In this document: positions 51,952-61,077 of the stretch, piece by piece
Layout: each line of letters opens with the position of its first letter
Position numbering within the stretch: position 1 is the stretch's first letter
Origin: Bdellovibrio sp.
Lineage (GTDB): Bacteria; Bdellovibrionota; Bdellovibrionia; Bdellovibrionales; Bdellovibrionaceae
NCBI GenBank assembly: GCA_025359945.1
Contig: JANYDD010000085.1
Coordinates: 1 to 64,000 of the forward strand
Length of the DNA stretch: 64,000 nt
Direction of reading: 5' to 3'
The notes under the pieces: model-generated
Database searches by the model: none
Seen by the model: the letters and a program-made list of their open reading frames with translations, nothing else
Told to the model about the DNA's origin: nothing
Position numbers and translations under genes: made by a program

Positions 51952-52425
51952 CTATTCGTTATGGTAATTTCGATTTTTGATAATCATTAGGCTTCGGTAT
52001 ATTTGTTCTAAAATTACTATCTGCACAACCAAATGATTCATTGTCAAACTTGAAACCTTCCACAACTCTTGAGCTCGCTGTTTCACCTGGGGATCAACGC
52101 CGTATGCACCGCCAACCAGAAACAAGACCCGCTGGAAGTGGCTCTTTTGAAAATAACTTTCAAACTTTTCTTTAAATTTCATCGTGTCCAGATCCTGAGC
52201 CCGTTCATCGAAGACAATCAGTGCGTCGTTGGGCTTTAGGTATTGAAAGAAAGAATCCCGCTCGCTAGCCAGTTTTAGTTCCTTGGTGTCGCGGGAAATC
52301 TTTTTGGACTTTAGGACGACTGATTCAAGCGGCAACAAATGATTTATTTTTTCCAAGAATTCTTTTTTGGCATCTAAAAACCATGGGTCTTTCGCCGAAT
52401 CAAAAGTAAGAAGCTGAAACTTCAT
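51952..52425 (-). CDS. rlmH: 23S rRNA (pseudouridine1915-N3)-methyltransferase RlmH
   Basis: 157 residues of SPOUT fold with FLVGGAYGVD (SAM knot) and the conserved end MNHLVVQIVILEQIYRS..NRNYH-NE. I use the ATG at 52425; the frame is open much further upstream, but family length and the gene boundary 8 bases after the NadD-RsfS stop fix the start. It methylates pseudouridine 1915 in 70S ribosomes. Confidence 0.95.
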   Translation of the reverse strand: MKFQLLTFDSAKDPWFLDAKKEFLEKINHLLPLESVVLKSKKISRDTKELKLASERDSFFQYLKPNDALIVFDERAQDLDTMKFKEKFESYFQKSHFQRVLFLVGGAYGVDPQVKQRAQELWKVSSLTMNHLVVQIVILEQIYRSLMIIKNRNYHNE

Positions 52426-52433
52426 TGCTATAG

Positions 52434-53465
52434 TTATGCCGTGGTTTTTGGTGTCGCGGCATCGACTAGGTGTAAATCCTGGCCCTTTGACCACAATTTT
52501 TCTAACGAATACTCGCGCCGAACAAAGTCGTAAAAAATATGTACAATTGTCACACCATAATCCAGCAGAACCCAACGACCTTCTTCACGACCTTCAATAC
52601 TTTGAGGGTAAAGTCCGTATTCTTCTTTGACTGCCAATGATAAATTTTCGCTTAAAGAAATCGCGTGGCGATTGCTGGTCCCCGAGGCCAATATAGTAAA
52701 ATCACAAGGGGCTGTGACTGATCTTAAATCAAATCCTTGAACGTTGATGGCTTTTTTATCAAATAAAACCTGGCCACAAAATCGGGTAAATGCTTCGTAG
52801 TCGCCAATTTGTTGGTCAAACGAGGCATAAATTTTTTCGTTTTTAACGTATTGAATGACGTCGTAGGTTAAAAACGCATCCACGTTCCTTCCTGCCCGCA
52901 AATTTTTTCTCAGCTGAGTTGCGGAAATATCAAGATCTTGCAATTGCAAAAACTCAATACCGCGACCACTTTTTAATAAAATTTGGTTGAACTGAATGTC
53001 GTGAATTTGCTTTTGCCAAAAGTCCGAAAATTCTTCTTTCTCTTTAGGAAAATCAAATCCAGGCCTAGACGTAAAAACTATATTTACTTTTTCTAGCAGT
53101 TCCTCTGGCCGTTTCCATTTTTCAATTTCGTCTAATTTGTCGATCCCTAAAATCAGAAAGATCTCATCGGATTTGAACTTCGTGAGATATTCTTCCACTG
53201 TTTCGATCGTGTAAGTGACGCCACCCCGCCGGACCTCTTGATCATCGATCGAAAATCGCTCGCCCATTCCCAGCAAACTCTTTTCAGTCATTTGAAGACG
53301 TTGATTGGGCGTCGGACCCTCGACTTGAGATTTCAATGGGTTTTGCGCCGTTGGAATAAAGTAAATATGTTCAAATCCCAATTTCTTCTGAACCGTCATC
53401 GCTAAATTCAAATGACCTTGATGAGGAGGATTAAAACTTCCGCCAAAGAGACCAATTTTTTTCAT
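52434..53465 (-). CDS. nadD: NadD-RsfS fusion: nicotinate-nucleotide adenylyltransferase plus ribosome silencing factor
   Basis: Residues 1-212 are NadD (GLFGGSFNPPHQGHL; DISATQLRKNLRAG), which adenylylates NaMN. Residues about 215-335 are RsfS/Iojap (KAINVQGFDLRS, CDFTILASGTSNRHAISL, EGRWVLLDYGVTIVHIF), which binds L14 and blocks subunit joining. These genes are often neighbours in bacteria; here they are one 343-residue frame with no internal stop, joined by about 5 residues. AGGAAA precedes the ATG. It is flanked by rlmH and obg, completing a ribosome-assembly cluster. Confidence 0.93.
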   Translation of the reverse strand: MKKIGLFGGSFNPPHQGHLNLAMTVQKKLGFEHIYFIPTAQNPLKSQVEGPTPNQRLQMTEKSLLGMGERFSIDDQEVRRGGVTYTIETVEEYLTKFKSDEIFLILGIDKLDEIEKWKRPEELLEKVNIVFTSRPGFDFPKEKEEFSDFWQKQIHDIQFNQILLKSGRGIEFLQLQDLDISATQLRKNLRAGRNVDAFLTYDVIQYVKNEKIYASFDQQIGDYEAFTRFCGQVLFDKKAINVQGFDLRSVTAPCDFTILASGTSNRHAISLSENLSLAVKEEYGLYPQSIEGREEGRWVLLDYGVTIVHIFYDFVRREYSLEKLWSKGQDLHLVDAATPKTTA

Positions 53466-53486
53466 CGTTTTCTTTTCCTCTTTAGT

Positions 53487-54527
53487 TTAGGCTTTTTGGT
53501 TAGCTTCAGCAGACAGTTTGTTTTTCAATACAAATAAAAGTTCTTTAAGGTTTTTTCCAGTCACCGCCGAGATCGACATAGGTTGAATTTCAGTTTTCTG
53601 CGCAAACTTATTTTGTACTTTTTCAAGATCTTCTGAAGACAGAGTTTCAATTTTATTAAAAACAACAATTTGTTGCCGACTAGACAAGGGGTGAAATCCT
53701 TCTTTTCCTTGATAAGTTTCGTCATACATTTTCAGTTCGTGATTAATTTCCTGATAAGAATCCCAAGGATCCTGCCCAGACATTCCGGACACATCGATCA
53801 GATGAACAAATACTCGGGTGCGCTCGATATGTTTCAAAAACTGAATTCCTAAACCCACGCCCAAATGGGCTCCGGGGATTAGGCCTGGAATATCCGCAAC
53901 CACGAACGAAGTTTCATCATCCATGCGCACAACACCCAACTGAGGAGTTAATGTCGTAAACGGATAATCAGCAATCTTGGGTTTAGCCGCCGAAATTCTT
54001 GAAATCAGCGTCGATTTTCCGGCGTTGGGAAATCCGATAATTCCAACATCAGCGATCAGCTTTAGCTCTAAAATGAGTTCAAGCTCTTGGCCTTCTTCAC
54101 CGGGCTGGGCGTTTTCTGGCGCTTGGTTGACACTATTTTTAAAAAACGTGTTTCCTTTTCCACCACGACCACCTTTTAGAAGAACAATCTCTTGATGATC
54201 GGTAAGATCCGCAATGACCTGCTGGGATTCTTTAAGCTTAATCAAAGTCCCTCGAGGAACTTTTAAAACTAGTGGCTGTCCATCGGCTCCGCTGCGATTT
54301 TGTTTGGCGCCGGGATGCCCGTTCTCTGCCGAGTAGGTTTTTCGGTCGCGAAAATCAATCAGCGTATTTGAATTGGGCGAGGTCTGAAAAATGATATCCC
54401 CGCCCTTGCCGCCGTCGCCACCATCGGGTCCGCCGCGAGCCACCATGGCTTCTCGACGGAAGCTGACCCACCCTGTGCCTCCGTGTCCGGAGACCACTTT
54501 GATTTCAAGCTCATCAACAAATTTCAA
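53487..54527 (-). CDS. obg: GTPase Obg/CgtA
   Basis: The glycine-rich Obg fold (1-158; GGDGGKGGDIIF, KGGRGGKGN) is followed by the G domain (160-330) with GFPNAGKSTL, DIPGLIPGA, NKIE and SAVTGKN. It lacks the long OCT domain and is 346 residues. The start is TTG. It monitors 50S assembly and stress. A terminator (54601-54626) separates it from rpmA upstream, so it may have its own promoter. Confidence 0.96.
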   Translation of the reverse strand: MKFVDELEIKVVSGHGGTGWVSFRREAMVARGGPDGGDGGKGGDIIFQTSPNSNTLIDFRDRKTYSAENGHPGAKQNRSGADGQPLVLKVPRGTLIKLKESQQVIADLTDHQEIVLLKGGRGGKGNTFFKNSVNQAPENAQPGEEGQELELILELKLIADVGIIGFPNAGKSTLISRISAAKPKIADYPFTTLTPQLGVVRMDDETSFVVADIPGLIPGAHLGVGLGIQFLKHIERTRVFVHLIDVSGMSGQDPWDSYQEINHELKMYDETYQGKEGFHPLSSRQQIVVFNKIETLSSEDLEKVQNKFAQKTEIQPMSISAVTGKNLKELLFVLKNKLSAEANQKA

Positions 54528-54600
54528 AATATTCTCTCTGGCTAAAGATCATTAAGAAGGCCTTATATTACAGTTCTTTGTGTTACCGCCAGCAAAAATA

Positions 54601-54626
54601 AAAAAGGGGTTGAATAACCCCTTTTT
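54601..54626. terminator. intrinsic terminator between rpmA and obg (possibly bidirectional)
   Basis: AAAAAGGGGTT and AACCCCTTTTT are perfect arms around the 4-base loop GAAT, with A and T runs on both sides. On the minus strand it ends the rplU-rpmA transcript, 27 bases after the L27 stop codon. Confidence 0.93.
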
Positions 54627-54653
54627 CTTCAATTCAAGCTTTGGCTGTGGAGA

Positions 54654-54929
54654 CTAAGCAGCGATGGGTGCTTTGTTCTCGGGATAAACACTGATTTTAA
54701 ATTTTTCTTTTTGATAGCGCTCAAATTTTACATGACCTTCGACAATCGCATAAATTGTATGATCACGACCAATTTTTACGTTGTTCCCAACGTGAAATTT
54801 GGTGCCTCGTTGTCTGACGATAATGGTTCCGGCCTTAACTAATTGGCCGCCAAAACGCTTAACGCCTAATCGTTTACTCTGTGAATCTCTGCCGTTCTTG
54901 GTACTACCACCAGCTTTTTTACTTGCCAT
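54654..54929 (-). CDS. rpmA: 50S ribosomal protein L27
   Basis: [26 protein letters not shown] is the L27 signature; 91 residues is typical. There is no N-terminal cleavage extension of the Firmicutes type, so the N-terminus can enter the peptidyl transferase centre directly. AAGGAG precedes the ATG. Downstream of rplU by 24 bases. Confidence 0.97.
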   Translation of the reverse strand: MASKKAGGSTKNGRDSQSKRLGVKRFGGQLVKAGTIIVRQRGTKFHVGNNVKIGRDHTIYAIVEGHVKFERYQKEKFKISVYPENKAPIAA

Positions 54930-54953
54930 AACTATTCACTCCTTGAAGTTTTC

Positions 54954-55556
54954 TTAAGTTGTTTTCTTAGTTGTTTTTTTAGCGGCAGACTTGGAAGCCA
55001 ACGCTTTGACTGCCGTTTTTTTAGTTGTCTTCGCTTTTTTGGCTGCAAGCTTGGGCCCTTTTTTAACAGCTTTTTTAGGGGCTGTTTTAGTTTTTGCCTT
55101 TGATGCAGTTTTTTTGTTCTCAGTACCCTCGACCGTTTCAGTGGTGTCTGATTCAGCAAAAGAGCGAGCAAAAATTTTATCCATTCTTAACTGATCGACG
55201 TCTTTAACTTGCGCCTGAGTTTCCGTTTCAGCGATTTTACTTCCCATAGAAATAGACTTCACAAAAAGTTCAGTAAATGGCTGACGATGAGTTTTAAATT
55301 TTCGATAACCTTGTCGTCTCTTCTTTTTAAAAATAATGACTTTTCGGTCTCGAGTTTGTTTGGTCACTACGACAGTGACTTTGGCATTGGGCACAATCGG
55401 CTTTCCAACCGTTGAGTCCGCCGCAGGGTCACCAATCATCAAAACTTCGGTCAAATCGAATTCTGCACCCAATTCTTGAGCTATTTTTTCGACTCGGATA
55501 ATATCTCCGGGCTGAACTTTGTACTGTTTTCCACCCGTTTTAACTACTGCAAACAT
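54954..55556 (-). CDS. rplU: 50S ribosomal protein L21 with long lysine-rich C-terminal tail
   Basis: From the ATG at 55556 (GGAGG upstream) residues 1-103 are L21 (MFAVVKTGGKQYKVQPGD; KKKRRQGYRKFKTHRQPFT). About 95 extra residues follow, first acidic (ESDTTETVEGTENKK), then a Lys/Ala/Thr-rich stretch (KAKTKTAPKKAVKKGPK...KKTTKKTT). Normal L21 is about 100 residues. The tail resembles H1-like and eukaryotic-style ribosomal extensions and could bind rRNA or nucleoid DNA. A Met 17 codons upstream is not used by this logic. Confidence 0.95.
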   Translation of the reverse strand: MFAVVKTGGKQYKVQPGDIIRVEKIAQELGAEFDLTEVLMIGDPAADSTVGKPIVPNAKVTVVVTKQTRDRKVIIFKKKRRQGYRKFKTHRQPFTELFVKSISMGSKIAETETQAQVKDVDQLRMDKIFARSFAESDTTETVEGTENKKTASKAKTKTAPKKAVKKGPKLAAKKAKTTKKTAVKALASKSAAKKTTKKTT

Positions 55557-55611
55557 TCGCGACCTCCAATCTGTGAGGTTGTGCCAGTCTGGACAGGTTT
55601 TTGTCAACCTT

Positions 55612-57135
55612 TCAGATCATAAACACTTCATACTGTTCGATGTGATAATGGGTTTCGGCTTTGAAGTTTACCGGCTGCCCGATTTTGTTTTCAACAAACG
55701 CTAGGTTTTCACTCTCAACTTCGTAGATCCAGTCGATCACTTCGGAATGACAATGCACGAAAATCTTGACCTTACGATTGTCCAAGTGGGACCACTCCCT
55801 TTCCAGGCCTCGGAAAATTTCTAATGCGACCGTCGATTTCTTTTTGATGTAGGCTTTTCCGTCACAATAACGGCAGGGTTCGCAAAGGGTTTTCACCAAA
55901 CTTGGGCTAATGCGTTTGCGGGTCATCTCGACCAGCCCCAGTGTGGACATCGAGATCACGTTGGTTTTAGCCCGGTCTTTTTTAAGCTCGTCGTTTAATA
56001 GCGCCATGACTTTTTCTCGGTGGCCCTCTTTGGTCATGTCGATAAAGTCGATAATAACGATCCCGCCACAATTACGAATCCGAAGTTGATGGGCGATCTC
56101 TTTAACGGATTCTAAATTGGTCTTCAAAATGGTTTCGTCTAAGTCCTTTTTGCCCACGTATTTTCCGGTATTGACGTCAACCACAACCAGGGCTTCGGCC
56201 TCGTCGATGACGATGTAGCCACCTGACTTTAGCCAAATTTTTCGATCGATGGACCGCGAGATTTCAAGCTCGATGTCGTATAGGTCAAAAAGCGGCTTTT
56301 TATCCTGATACAACATCACGTTTTGTTTATATTTTGGCATCAGCTGGTTAATAAATTTGATAATTCTTTTGTGAGCTTCCAGATCGTCCACATAGACCGC
56401 GGTGACGTCTTCGCTTAAAAGATCGCGCAGTGCACGCAGTTCCACATCAAGTTCGGTGTGAATGGGACCGGGGGTTTTTTTCTTTTCGTAACTCTTGAAG
56501 ATTTCTTTGCTGAGGCGATCCAAGTACTCGATGTCGTTACGAAGACTTTCTTCCGAGGCCCCCTCGCCGGCGGTTCTGATAATCATGCCGCCGGGTGGGT
56601 TTAGGGCTACCACTCGTTTTCTTAGGCGTTCGCGTTCGGCATCGTCGGTAATTTTTCTTGAGATACCTAAGTGCCTGACCGTAGGTAGATAAACTATAAA
56701 TCGCCCCGGCAATGAAATATGAGTCGTTAGTCTGGCACCCTTCGTACCCAAGGGGTCTTTGGCGACTTGAACTAAAATATGTTGGCCTTCGCTGATCAAA
56801 TCCTGAATCGGAATTTGTGGCTGCTGCGGCCTGGGGTCGGTTTCCTCTAAAATAATTTCTTCGTCGGATTCATTTTCAAAGGCATTTTCGTCAAAGTCGG
56901 CGCGAATGTCGCCGACGTACAAAAAGGCTGCTTTTTCTAGACCAATGTCGACAAAGGCCGCCTGCATTCCGGGCAAAACCCGAATCACTCGGCCGCGGTG
57001 GATGGTCCCGACCAAGGTCGGTGAACTTTTACGCTCGATTTTAAGCTCGTTCAGAACGCCGCCAACGACATAGGCGACGCGGGTCTCGAAAGGGCGCACG
57101 TTGATTAAAATTTCCGATGCCAAAATCGCCCCCAC
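55612..57135 (-). CDS. rng: ribonuclease G/E family endoribonuclease
   Basis: The S1 domain (39-125), the catalytic domain with the conserved VVDVNTGKYVG, and the zinc link CEPCRYCDG are present; 507 residues without the long RNase E scaffold tail fits RNase G. The start is GTG (57135) directly before GAILASEILINV. It processes rRNA and decays mRNA. Its position upstream of rplU-rpmA-obg (55-base gap) is common. Divergent from pilT with a very short shared region. Confidence 0.93.
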   Translation of the reverse strand: MGAILASEILINVRPFETRVAYVVGGVLNELKIERKSSPTLVGTIHRGRVIRVLPGMQAAFVDIGLEKAAFLYVGDIRADFDENAFENESDEEIILEETDPRPQQPQIPIQDLISEGQHILVQVAKDPLGTKGARLTTHISLPGRFIVYLPTVRHLGISRKITDDAERERLRKRVVALNPPGGMIIRTAGEGASEESLRNDIEYLDRLSKEIFKSYEKKKTPGPIHTELDVELRALRDLLSEDVTAVYVDDLEAHKRIIKFINQLMPKYKQNVMLYQDKKPLFDLYDIELEISRSIDRKIWLKSGGYIVIDEAEALVVVDVNTGKYVGKKDLDETILKTNLESVKEIAHQLRIRNCGGIVIIDFIDMTKEGHREKVMALLNDELKKDRAKTNVISMSTLGLVEMTRKRISPSLVKTLCEPCRYCDGKAYIKKKSTVALEIFRGLEREWSHLDNRKVKIFVHCHSEVIDWIYEVESENLAFVENKIGQPVNFKAETHYHIEQYEVFMI

Positions 57136-57188
57136 TTGAACAAAATTAGGCCATTAACTTTGTGACAACTTATTCCGAACAGACTTCC

Positions 57189-58280
57189 ATGGCAAGTATC
57201 GATGAACTTCTAAAAATTATGGTCGAACAAAGTGCATCGGATCTGCACATCACCAGCGGAGCACCCCCCTATTTGCGTGTCCACGGAGCTATGACTCCGC
57301 TGCAGTTTAAGCAACTTTCCAACCAAGACGTTCAAGGAATTTTATTCGAAATCCTGAGCGAAAAACAAAAAAAAGCGTTTATTGAAAAATGGGAATTAGA
57401 TTTTGCGTATACCGCCACCGGAGTGGGTCGCTTTCGGGTGAATTTATTTATGCAAAGAAAAGGATTGGGCGCAGTTTTGCGTTTGATCCCAGAAAAAATT
57501 AAAACTACTGAAGAACTTCAGCTGCCGGCTTCTTTGCTAGATCTTATCAACGTCGACAAGGGCTTGGTTCTTGTCACGGGACCAACGGGTTCCGGAAAAT
57601 CGACGACTTTGGCGGCGCTGATCCATCATATTAATATGAACAAAGAAGCTCATATTATCACAATCGAAGATCCCATCGAGTTCGTTCATCAAAACGTGAA
57701 ATGCTTGGTGAACCAGCGTGAAGTTGGAAGCCACACTAAGAATTTTGCTAACGCACTTCGTGCAGCACTTCGTGAAGATCCAGATATTTTGCTGGTCGGC
57801 GAGCTTCGAGATTTAGAGACCATTTCTTTGGCCCTGACTGCTGCCGAAACCGGACATTTAGTTTTTGGAACCCTTCACACTAGTTCTGCGGCGAAAACCG
57901 TGGATCGAATTATTGACGTTTTTGATCAAGGTCAGCAACAGCAAATTAGGACCATGCTTTCAGAATCTTTACGCGGGGTGGTTGCACAAACTTTGTTTTC
58001 AAAAGCCGACGGCACTGGCCGGGTCGCTGCGTTTGAAATTCTTCGCAATACCAAGGCGGTCGGAAATTTAATTCGGGACAATAAAATTCACCAAATCCCA
58101 TCGCAAATTCAAGTCGGCCAAAGCAAGGGTATGATTCTTTTTGAAAAATACGTGGAAGATCTTCTCAAAAAAGGAAAGATCACCAAGGCTGACGCACAAA
58201 GCTTCTTATCGAAAGACGCTGACGAAATGGCTTCAACCGGCCCGGTGACGCCGTCTGTAGGCGCGAAAAAAGCTAGTTGA
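57189..58280 (+). CDS. pilT: type IV pilus retraction ATPase PilT
   Basis: MASIDELLKIMVEQSASDLHIT is the PilT N-terminus. Walker A GPTGSGKSTTLAAL, an Asp box, Walker B LLVGELRDLET, a His box (ETGHLVFGTLHT) and a C-terminal AIRxx-like region (RNTKAVGNLIRDNKIHQI) complete the retraction ATPase. I favour the ATG at 57189; a GTG at 57162 adds nine residues, and neither has a strong Shine-Dalgarno site. No other pil genes adjoin except the PilF-like lipoprotein at 37.6 kb. Confidence 0.95.
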   Translation: MASIDELLKIMVEQSASDLHITSGAPPYLRVHGAMTPLQFKQLSNQDVQGILFEILSEKQKKAFIEKWELDFAYTATGVGRFRVNLFMQRKGLGAVLRLIPEKIKTTEELQLPASLLDLINVDKGLVLVTGPTGSGKSTTLAALIHHINMNKEAHIITIEDPIEFVHQNVKCLVNQREVGSHTKNFANALRAALREDPDILLVGELRDLETISLALTAAETGHLVFGTLHTSSAAKTVDRIIDVFDQGQQQQIRTMLSESLRGVVAQTLFSKADGTGRVAAFEILRNTKAVGNLIRDNKIHQIPSQIQVGQSKGMILFEKYVEDLLKKGKITKADAQSFLSKDADEMASTGPVTPSVGAKKAS

Positions 58281-58292
58281 TTTTTAAAATTT

Positions 58293-58709
58293 TTAAAAAC
58301 TCCAAGAATAGGCAAAAAGCGGCGAAAATTGTTCGCCTTTTTTCGGCGAAAGTGGCGGAAGTTTGTAGCTTAGGTCCGTCGTTGGGGCCTGAGACACGTC
58401 GCTGTGATTCTGAGAAAAAATATAAACTGTGCCAGCGATCAAGCCGACTCCAAAGCCTGTGGTGATGTTACCTACTTGTTCTTGCGGTTGGCCGTAAAAA
58501 CTAAGTGTACTTAAACCCAAGATCGCACCCCCAAGGCCACACAAAAAAACCGTCGCGATATTGCGTTTAATCCCCCTAAAAGTTGAACTTTGGGTCGAGT
58601 TTTGCGCGTAAGCTTGGGGCGCAATCAGTGCGGTCGTTAGCAATAAAATAAAAACCAAAACAAACCCTTTTTTCAGAAACGACATGGTCCACTTTTTAAA
58701 TAATTTCAC
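58293..58709 (-). CDS. small membrane/exported protein, unknown
   Basis: A signal peptide or anchor covers residues 9-35 (KKGFVLVFILLLTTALIAPQAYA-QN). Two glycine-rich hydrophobic segments follow (VFLCGLGGAILGLSTLSF; TTGFGVGLIAGTVYIF), then a Pro-rich end. The double glycine-zipper helices suggest a small inner- or outer-membrane protein. No family recognised. The ATG overlaps the acylphosphatase stop by 4 bp; convergent with pilT. Confidence 0.6.
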   Translation of the reverse strand: MKLFKKWTMSFLKKGFVLVFILLLTTALIAPQAYAQNSTQSSTFRGIKRNIATVFLCGLGGAILGLSTLSFYGQPQEQVGNITTGFGVGLIAGTVYIFSQNHSDVSQAPTTDLSYKLPPLSPKKGEQFSPLFAYSWSF

Positions 58710-58990
58710 TGATTTTCTCCGTCAAAGCTAATTTGGAAAGTTGTCATATTTAAATTCTCATTTCTAGTTTGTACTTCAAGATCTTGAACTTTCGCGTGCT
58801 GGGGCCCTTTCTTTAAGACTAGGCAAAATTCATCTAGCGTCGGCTTTGGGCCGTCGACCCAAATCTCTACTTTCCCATTTTTTAGATTGCGCACTTTGCC
58901 GACAAGTTTTCTTTGCAAAGCTTCCTTGCGAGTGAAATGACGAAACCCAACACCCTGGACTTCGCCAGAGACTAAAATATATAGCGCCAT
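58706..58990 (-). CDS. acyP: acylphosphatase
   Basis: 94 residues with the substrate loop GEVQGVGFRHFTRKEA (catalytic Arg) and the Asn in KVRNLKNGKVEIWVDG. Hydrolyses acyl phosphates such as carbamoyl phosphate. Coupled to the small membrane-protein gene downstream, and divergent from deoC across 31 bases. Confidence 0.93.
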   Translation of the reverse strand: MALYILVSGEVQGVGFRHFTRKEALQRKLVGKVRNLKNGKVEIWVDGPKPTLDEFCLVLKKGPQHAKVQDLEVQTRNENLNMTTFQISFDGENQ

Positions 58991-59021
58991 CTCTAATTAT
59001 TGAATCACGAGGGAGGACAAC

Positions 59022-59768
59022 TTGCAACCCACTGGCCCGACTGCACCGACTTCACCGACTGGACCTAAGCGACCCAAAGGCCCCAATGAACCCGCCAATT
59101 TAGCAATGGCAATCGAGCACACCTTGTTGAAACCGGATGCGATTCAAAAAGACATTGAGAATTTGTGCCAAGAAGCCCTAGACCATTCGTTTTTTGGGGT
59201 TTGTTTAAATTCGTCATGGTTGCCCTTGGCAAAAAATTATTTAAGAGGGTCCAAGGTTAAGCTGGTTGCTGTTGTTGGGTTTCCCCTAGGTGTTTGCAAC
59301 ACCAAAACTAAAAATTTTGAAGCCAAGTGGTGCGTAGATCAAGGCGCTGATGAAATTGATATGGTGATTCATTTAGGCTTATTGAAAAAAAGTTCTGAAA
59401 GAGAAATTATCGATGATATCAACCAAGTCTGCATCGCCGCCCAACGCCCCGTAAAAGTCATTTTAGAAACCGGACTTCTTGAACCCAACGAAATCATACG
59501 GGCTTGCGGTTATGTCGCAAAAACCCAAAGCCGCTTTGTTAAAACCAGTACCGGGTTTTTAGGCCCTGGCGCCACTGCGGCAGCGGTGCAGTTGATGAAA
59601 AAAACTATTCAGGATTTGGTGGGTGATCAGATTTTAGTAAAGGCCAGCGGTGGGATCAAAAATCGTGCGCAAGCGTTAGAAATGATCGAAGCCGGCGCTA
59701 GTCGTTTGGGAACTTCGCGTAGTGTTGCGATTGTGCAAGACAAATCCAGCACGGCAGACTCATACTAG
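59022..59768 (+). CDS. deoC: deoxyribose-phosphate aldolase
   Basis: The TIM barrel carries EIDMVIHLG, the Schiff-base Lys in FVKTSTGF and the second Lys in LVKASGGIK. It splits deoxyribose-5-phosphate into glyceraldehyde-3-phosphate and acetaldehyde. The start is TTG with a strong GGAGG upstream. An unusual 25-residue N-terminal extension rich in Pro, Thr and Gly (PTGPTAPTSPTGPKRPKGP) precedes the barrel. It leads the salvage run deoC-deoA-punA. Confidence 0.95.
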   Translation: MQPTGPTAPTSPTGPKRPKGPNEPANLAMAIEHTLLKPDAIQKDIENLCQEALDHSFFGVCLNSSWLPLAKNYLRGSKVKLVAVVGFPLGVCNTKTKNFEAKWCVDQGADEIDMVIHLGLLKKSSEREIIDDINQVCIAAQRPVKVILETGLLEPNEIIRACGYVAKTQSRFVKTSTGFLGPGATAAAVQLMKKTIQDLVGDQILVKASGGIKNRAQALEMIEAGASRLGTSRSVAIVQDKSSTADSY

Positions 59769-59772
59769 AAAA

Positions 59773-61077
59773 ATGAATTTTTTGCCCGCCGAAATGATTA
59801 AAAAAAAACGCAGTGGTAAACCTTTAACGGCCGACGAGCTTCGATTTTTTGTCTCGGGCTTTACCGAAAATGAAATTCCGGAATACCAAATGTCGGCCCT
59901 ATTGATGGCCATTTTCTTCAAAGGCTTATCGCCTAAAGAAATTTTAGATTTGACCCAAATTATGATCGATAGCGGCGAAACCGTAAAGTTTGTTGGGCCC
60001 ACGGTCGACAAACACTCGACTGGCGGAGTGGGAGATAAAACAAGTTTAATCTTAGGTCCCATCGTTGCCGCTTGCGGAATCGGTGTGCCGATGATGTCAG
60101 GAAGAAGCCTAGGTCACACCGGGGGTACGGTGGATAAATTAGAAAGTATTCCAGGATTTTCAACTCAATTGTCTTTGCCGAAATTTAAAAAAATGGTTGA
60201 AGAAAATTTTTTAAGTTTTATTGGGCAAACGGCTGCGATTTGCCCTGCAGATAAAAAGATCTACGCCCTTCGCGACGTCACAGCTACGGTTGAAAGCATT
60301 CCTTTAATCACCGCTAGTATTATGTCAAAAAAAATTGCCGAGGGCGCGCAAGGCCTTGTCCTTGATATCAAATTTGGGTCGGGGGCCTTCTTGAAGGAAA
60401 AAAAACAGGGGCTTTTGCTTGCGAAAAACATGCTTCGAATCGGCCGTTTGTTTGGGAAAAAAATTAAAATTTATTTGACCTCGATGCAGCAGCCTCTGGG
60501 CCGATTTTGTGGAAATGCGCTAGAAATTCGCGAATGCTTGGAAATCCTGCAAAACAAACCTTTTCTTTCTTCGCGCGGGGTTGATCTCTACGCCGACACT
60601 CGTGAGCTATCATTGCAGTTGGCGGGCACAATGATTTTTTTAGGGGGCAAAAGTTCAAGCCCGAAAGCTGGCTATAAAATGGCAAAACAGGTTCTAACTT
60701 CCGGTCAAGCTTTGCAAAAATTCTTAGACATTTTAAAAATTCAAGGAGGAAGAATTGATGAGCTTCCGGTCGCAAAATTCACTACCAAGATTCAATCGGT
60801 GAAATCGGGCTTTGTACAAGGCTTTGATACCGAGGCCATCGGTTGGATTTTAGTGGGATTAAAAGCGGGACGAAAAATAATTTCGGATCCCGTCGACCCC
60901 TCCTGCGGCTTAGAGATTTTAATTAAAATGGGTGATGAGGTCAAAAAAGGTGATCTGCTTTTTGTCGTCCACCACAACGATCCCGTGTCGGCGTCAACTT
61001 TGAAGGCCTTGGTTGAAACTGTCGTTTTCGCGAAACGCCGATGCCCTAAGGATCAGTTGATCAGCAAAATACTGTAA
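59773..61077 (+). CDS. thymidine / pyrimidine-nucleoside phosphorylase
   Basis: The signature STGGVGDKTSLILGPIVA, GRSLGHTGGTVDKLESIPGF and the catalytic KIAEGAQGLVLDIKFGSGAF are all present; 434 residues. The family releases deoxyribose-1-phosphate from thymidine or deoxyuridine; DeoA versus Pdp cannot be decided by eye. I chose the ATG at 59773 (4 bases after the deoC stop) because an earlier start lies inside deoC. Confidence 0.92.
   Translation: MNFLPAEMIKKKRSGKPLTADELRFFVSGFTENEIPEYQMSALLMAIFFKGLSPKEILDLTQIMIDSGETVKFVGPTVDKHSTGGVGDKTSLILGPIVAACGIGVPMMSGRSLGHTGGTVDKLESIPGFSTQLSLPKFKKMVEENFLSFIGQTAAICPADKKIYALRDVTATVESIPLITASIMSKKIAEGAQGLVLDIKFGSGAFLKEKKQGLLLAKNMLRIGRLFGKKIKIYLTSMQQPLGRFCGNALEIRECLEILQNKPFLSSRGVDLYADTRELSLQLAGTMIFLGGKSSSPKAGYKMAKQVLTSGQALQKFLDILKIQGGRIDELPVAKFTTKIQSVKSGFVQGFDTEAIGWILVGLKAGRKIISDPVDPSCGLEILIKMGDEVKKGDLLFVVHHNDPVSASTLKALVETVVFAKRRCPKDQLISKIL

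Noticed and set aside
54932-55171. 79-codon minus-strand frame rich in Leu and Lys
   Set aside because: It is an alternative frame of the lysine-rich L21 tail, produced by the repeated AAG/AAA codons, with no start signal.
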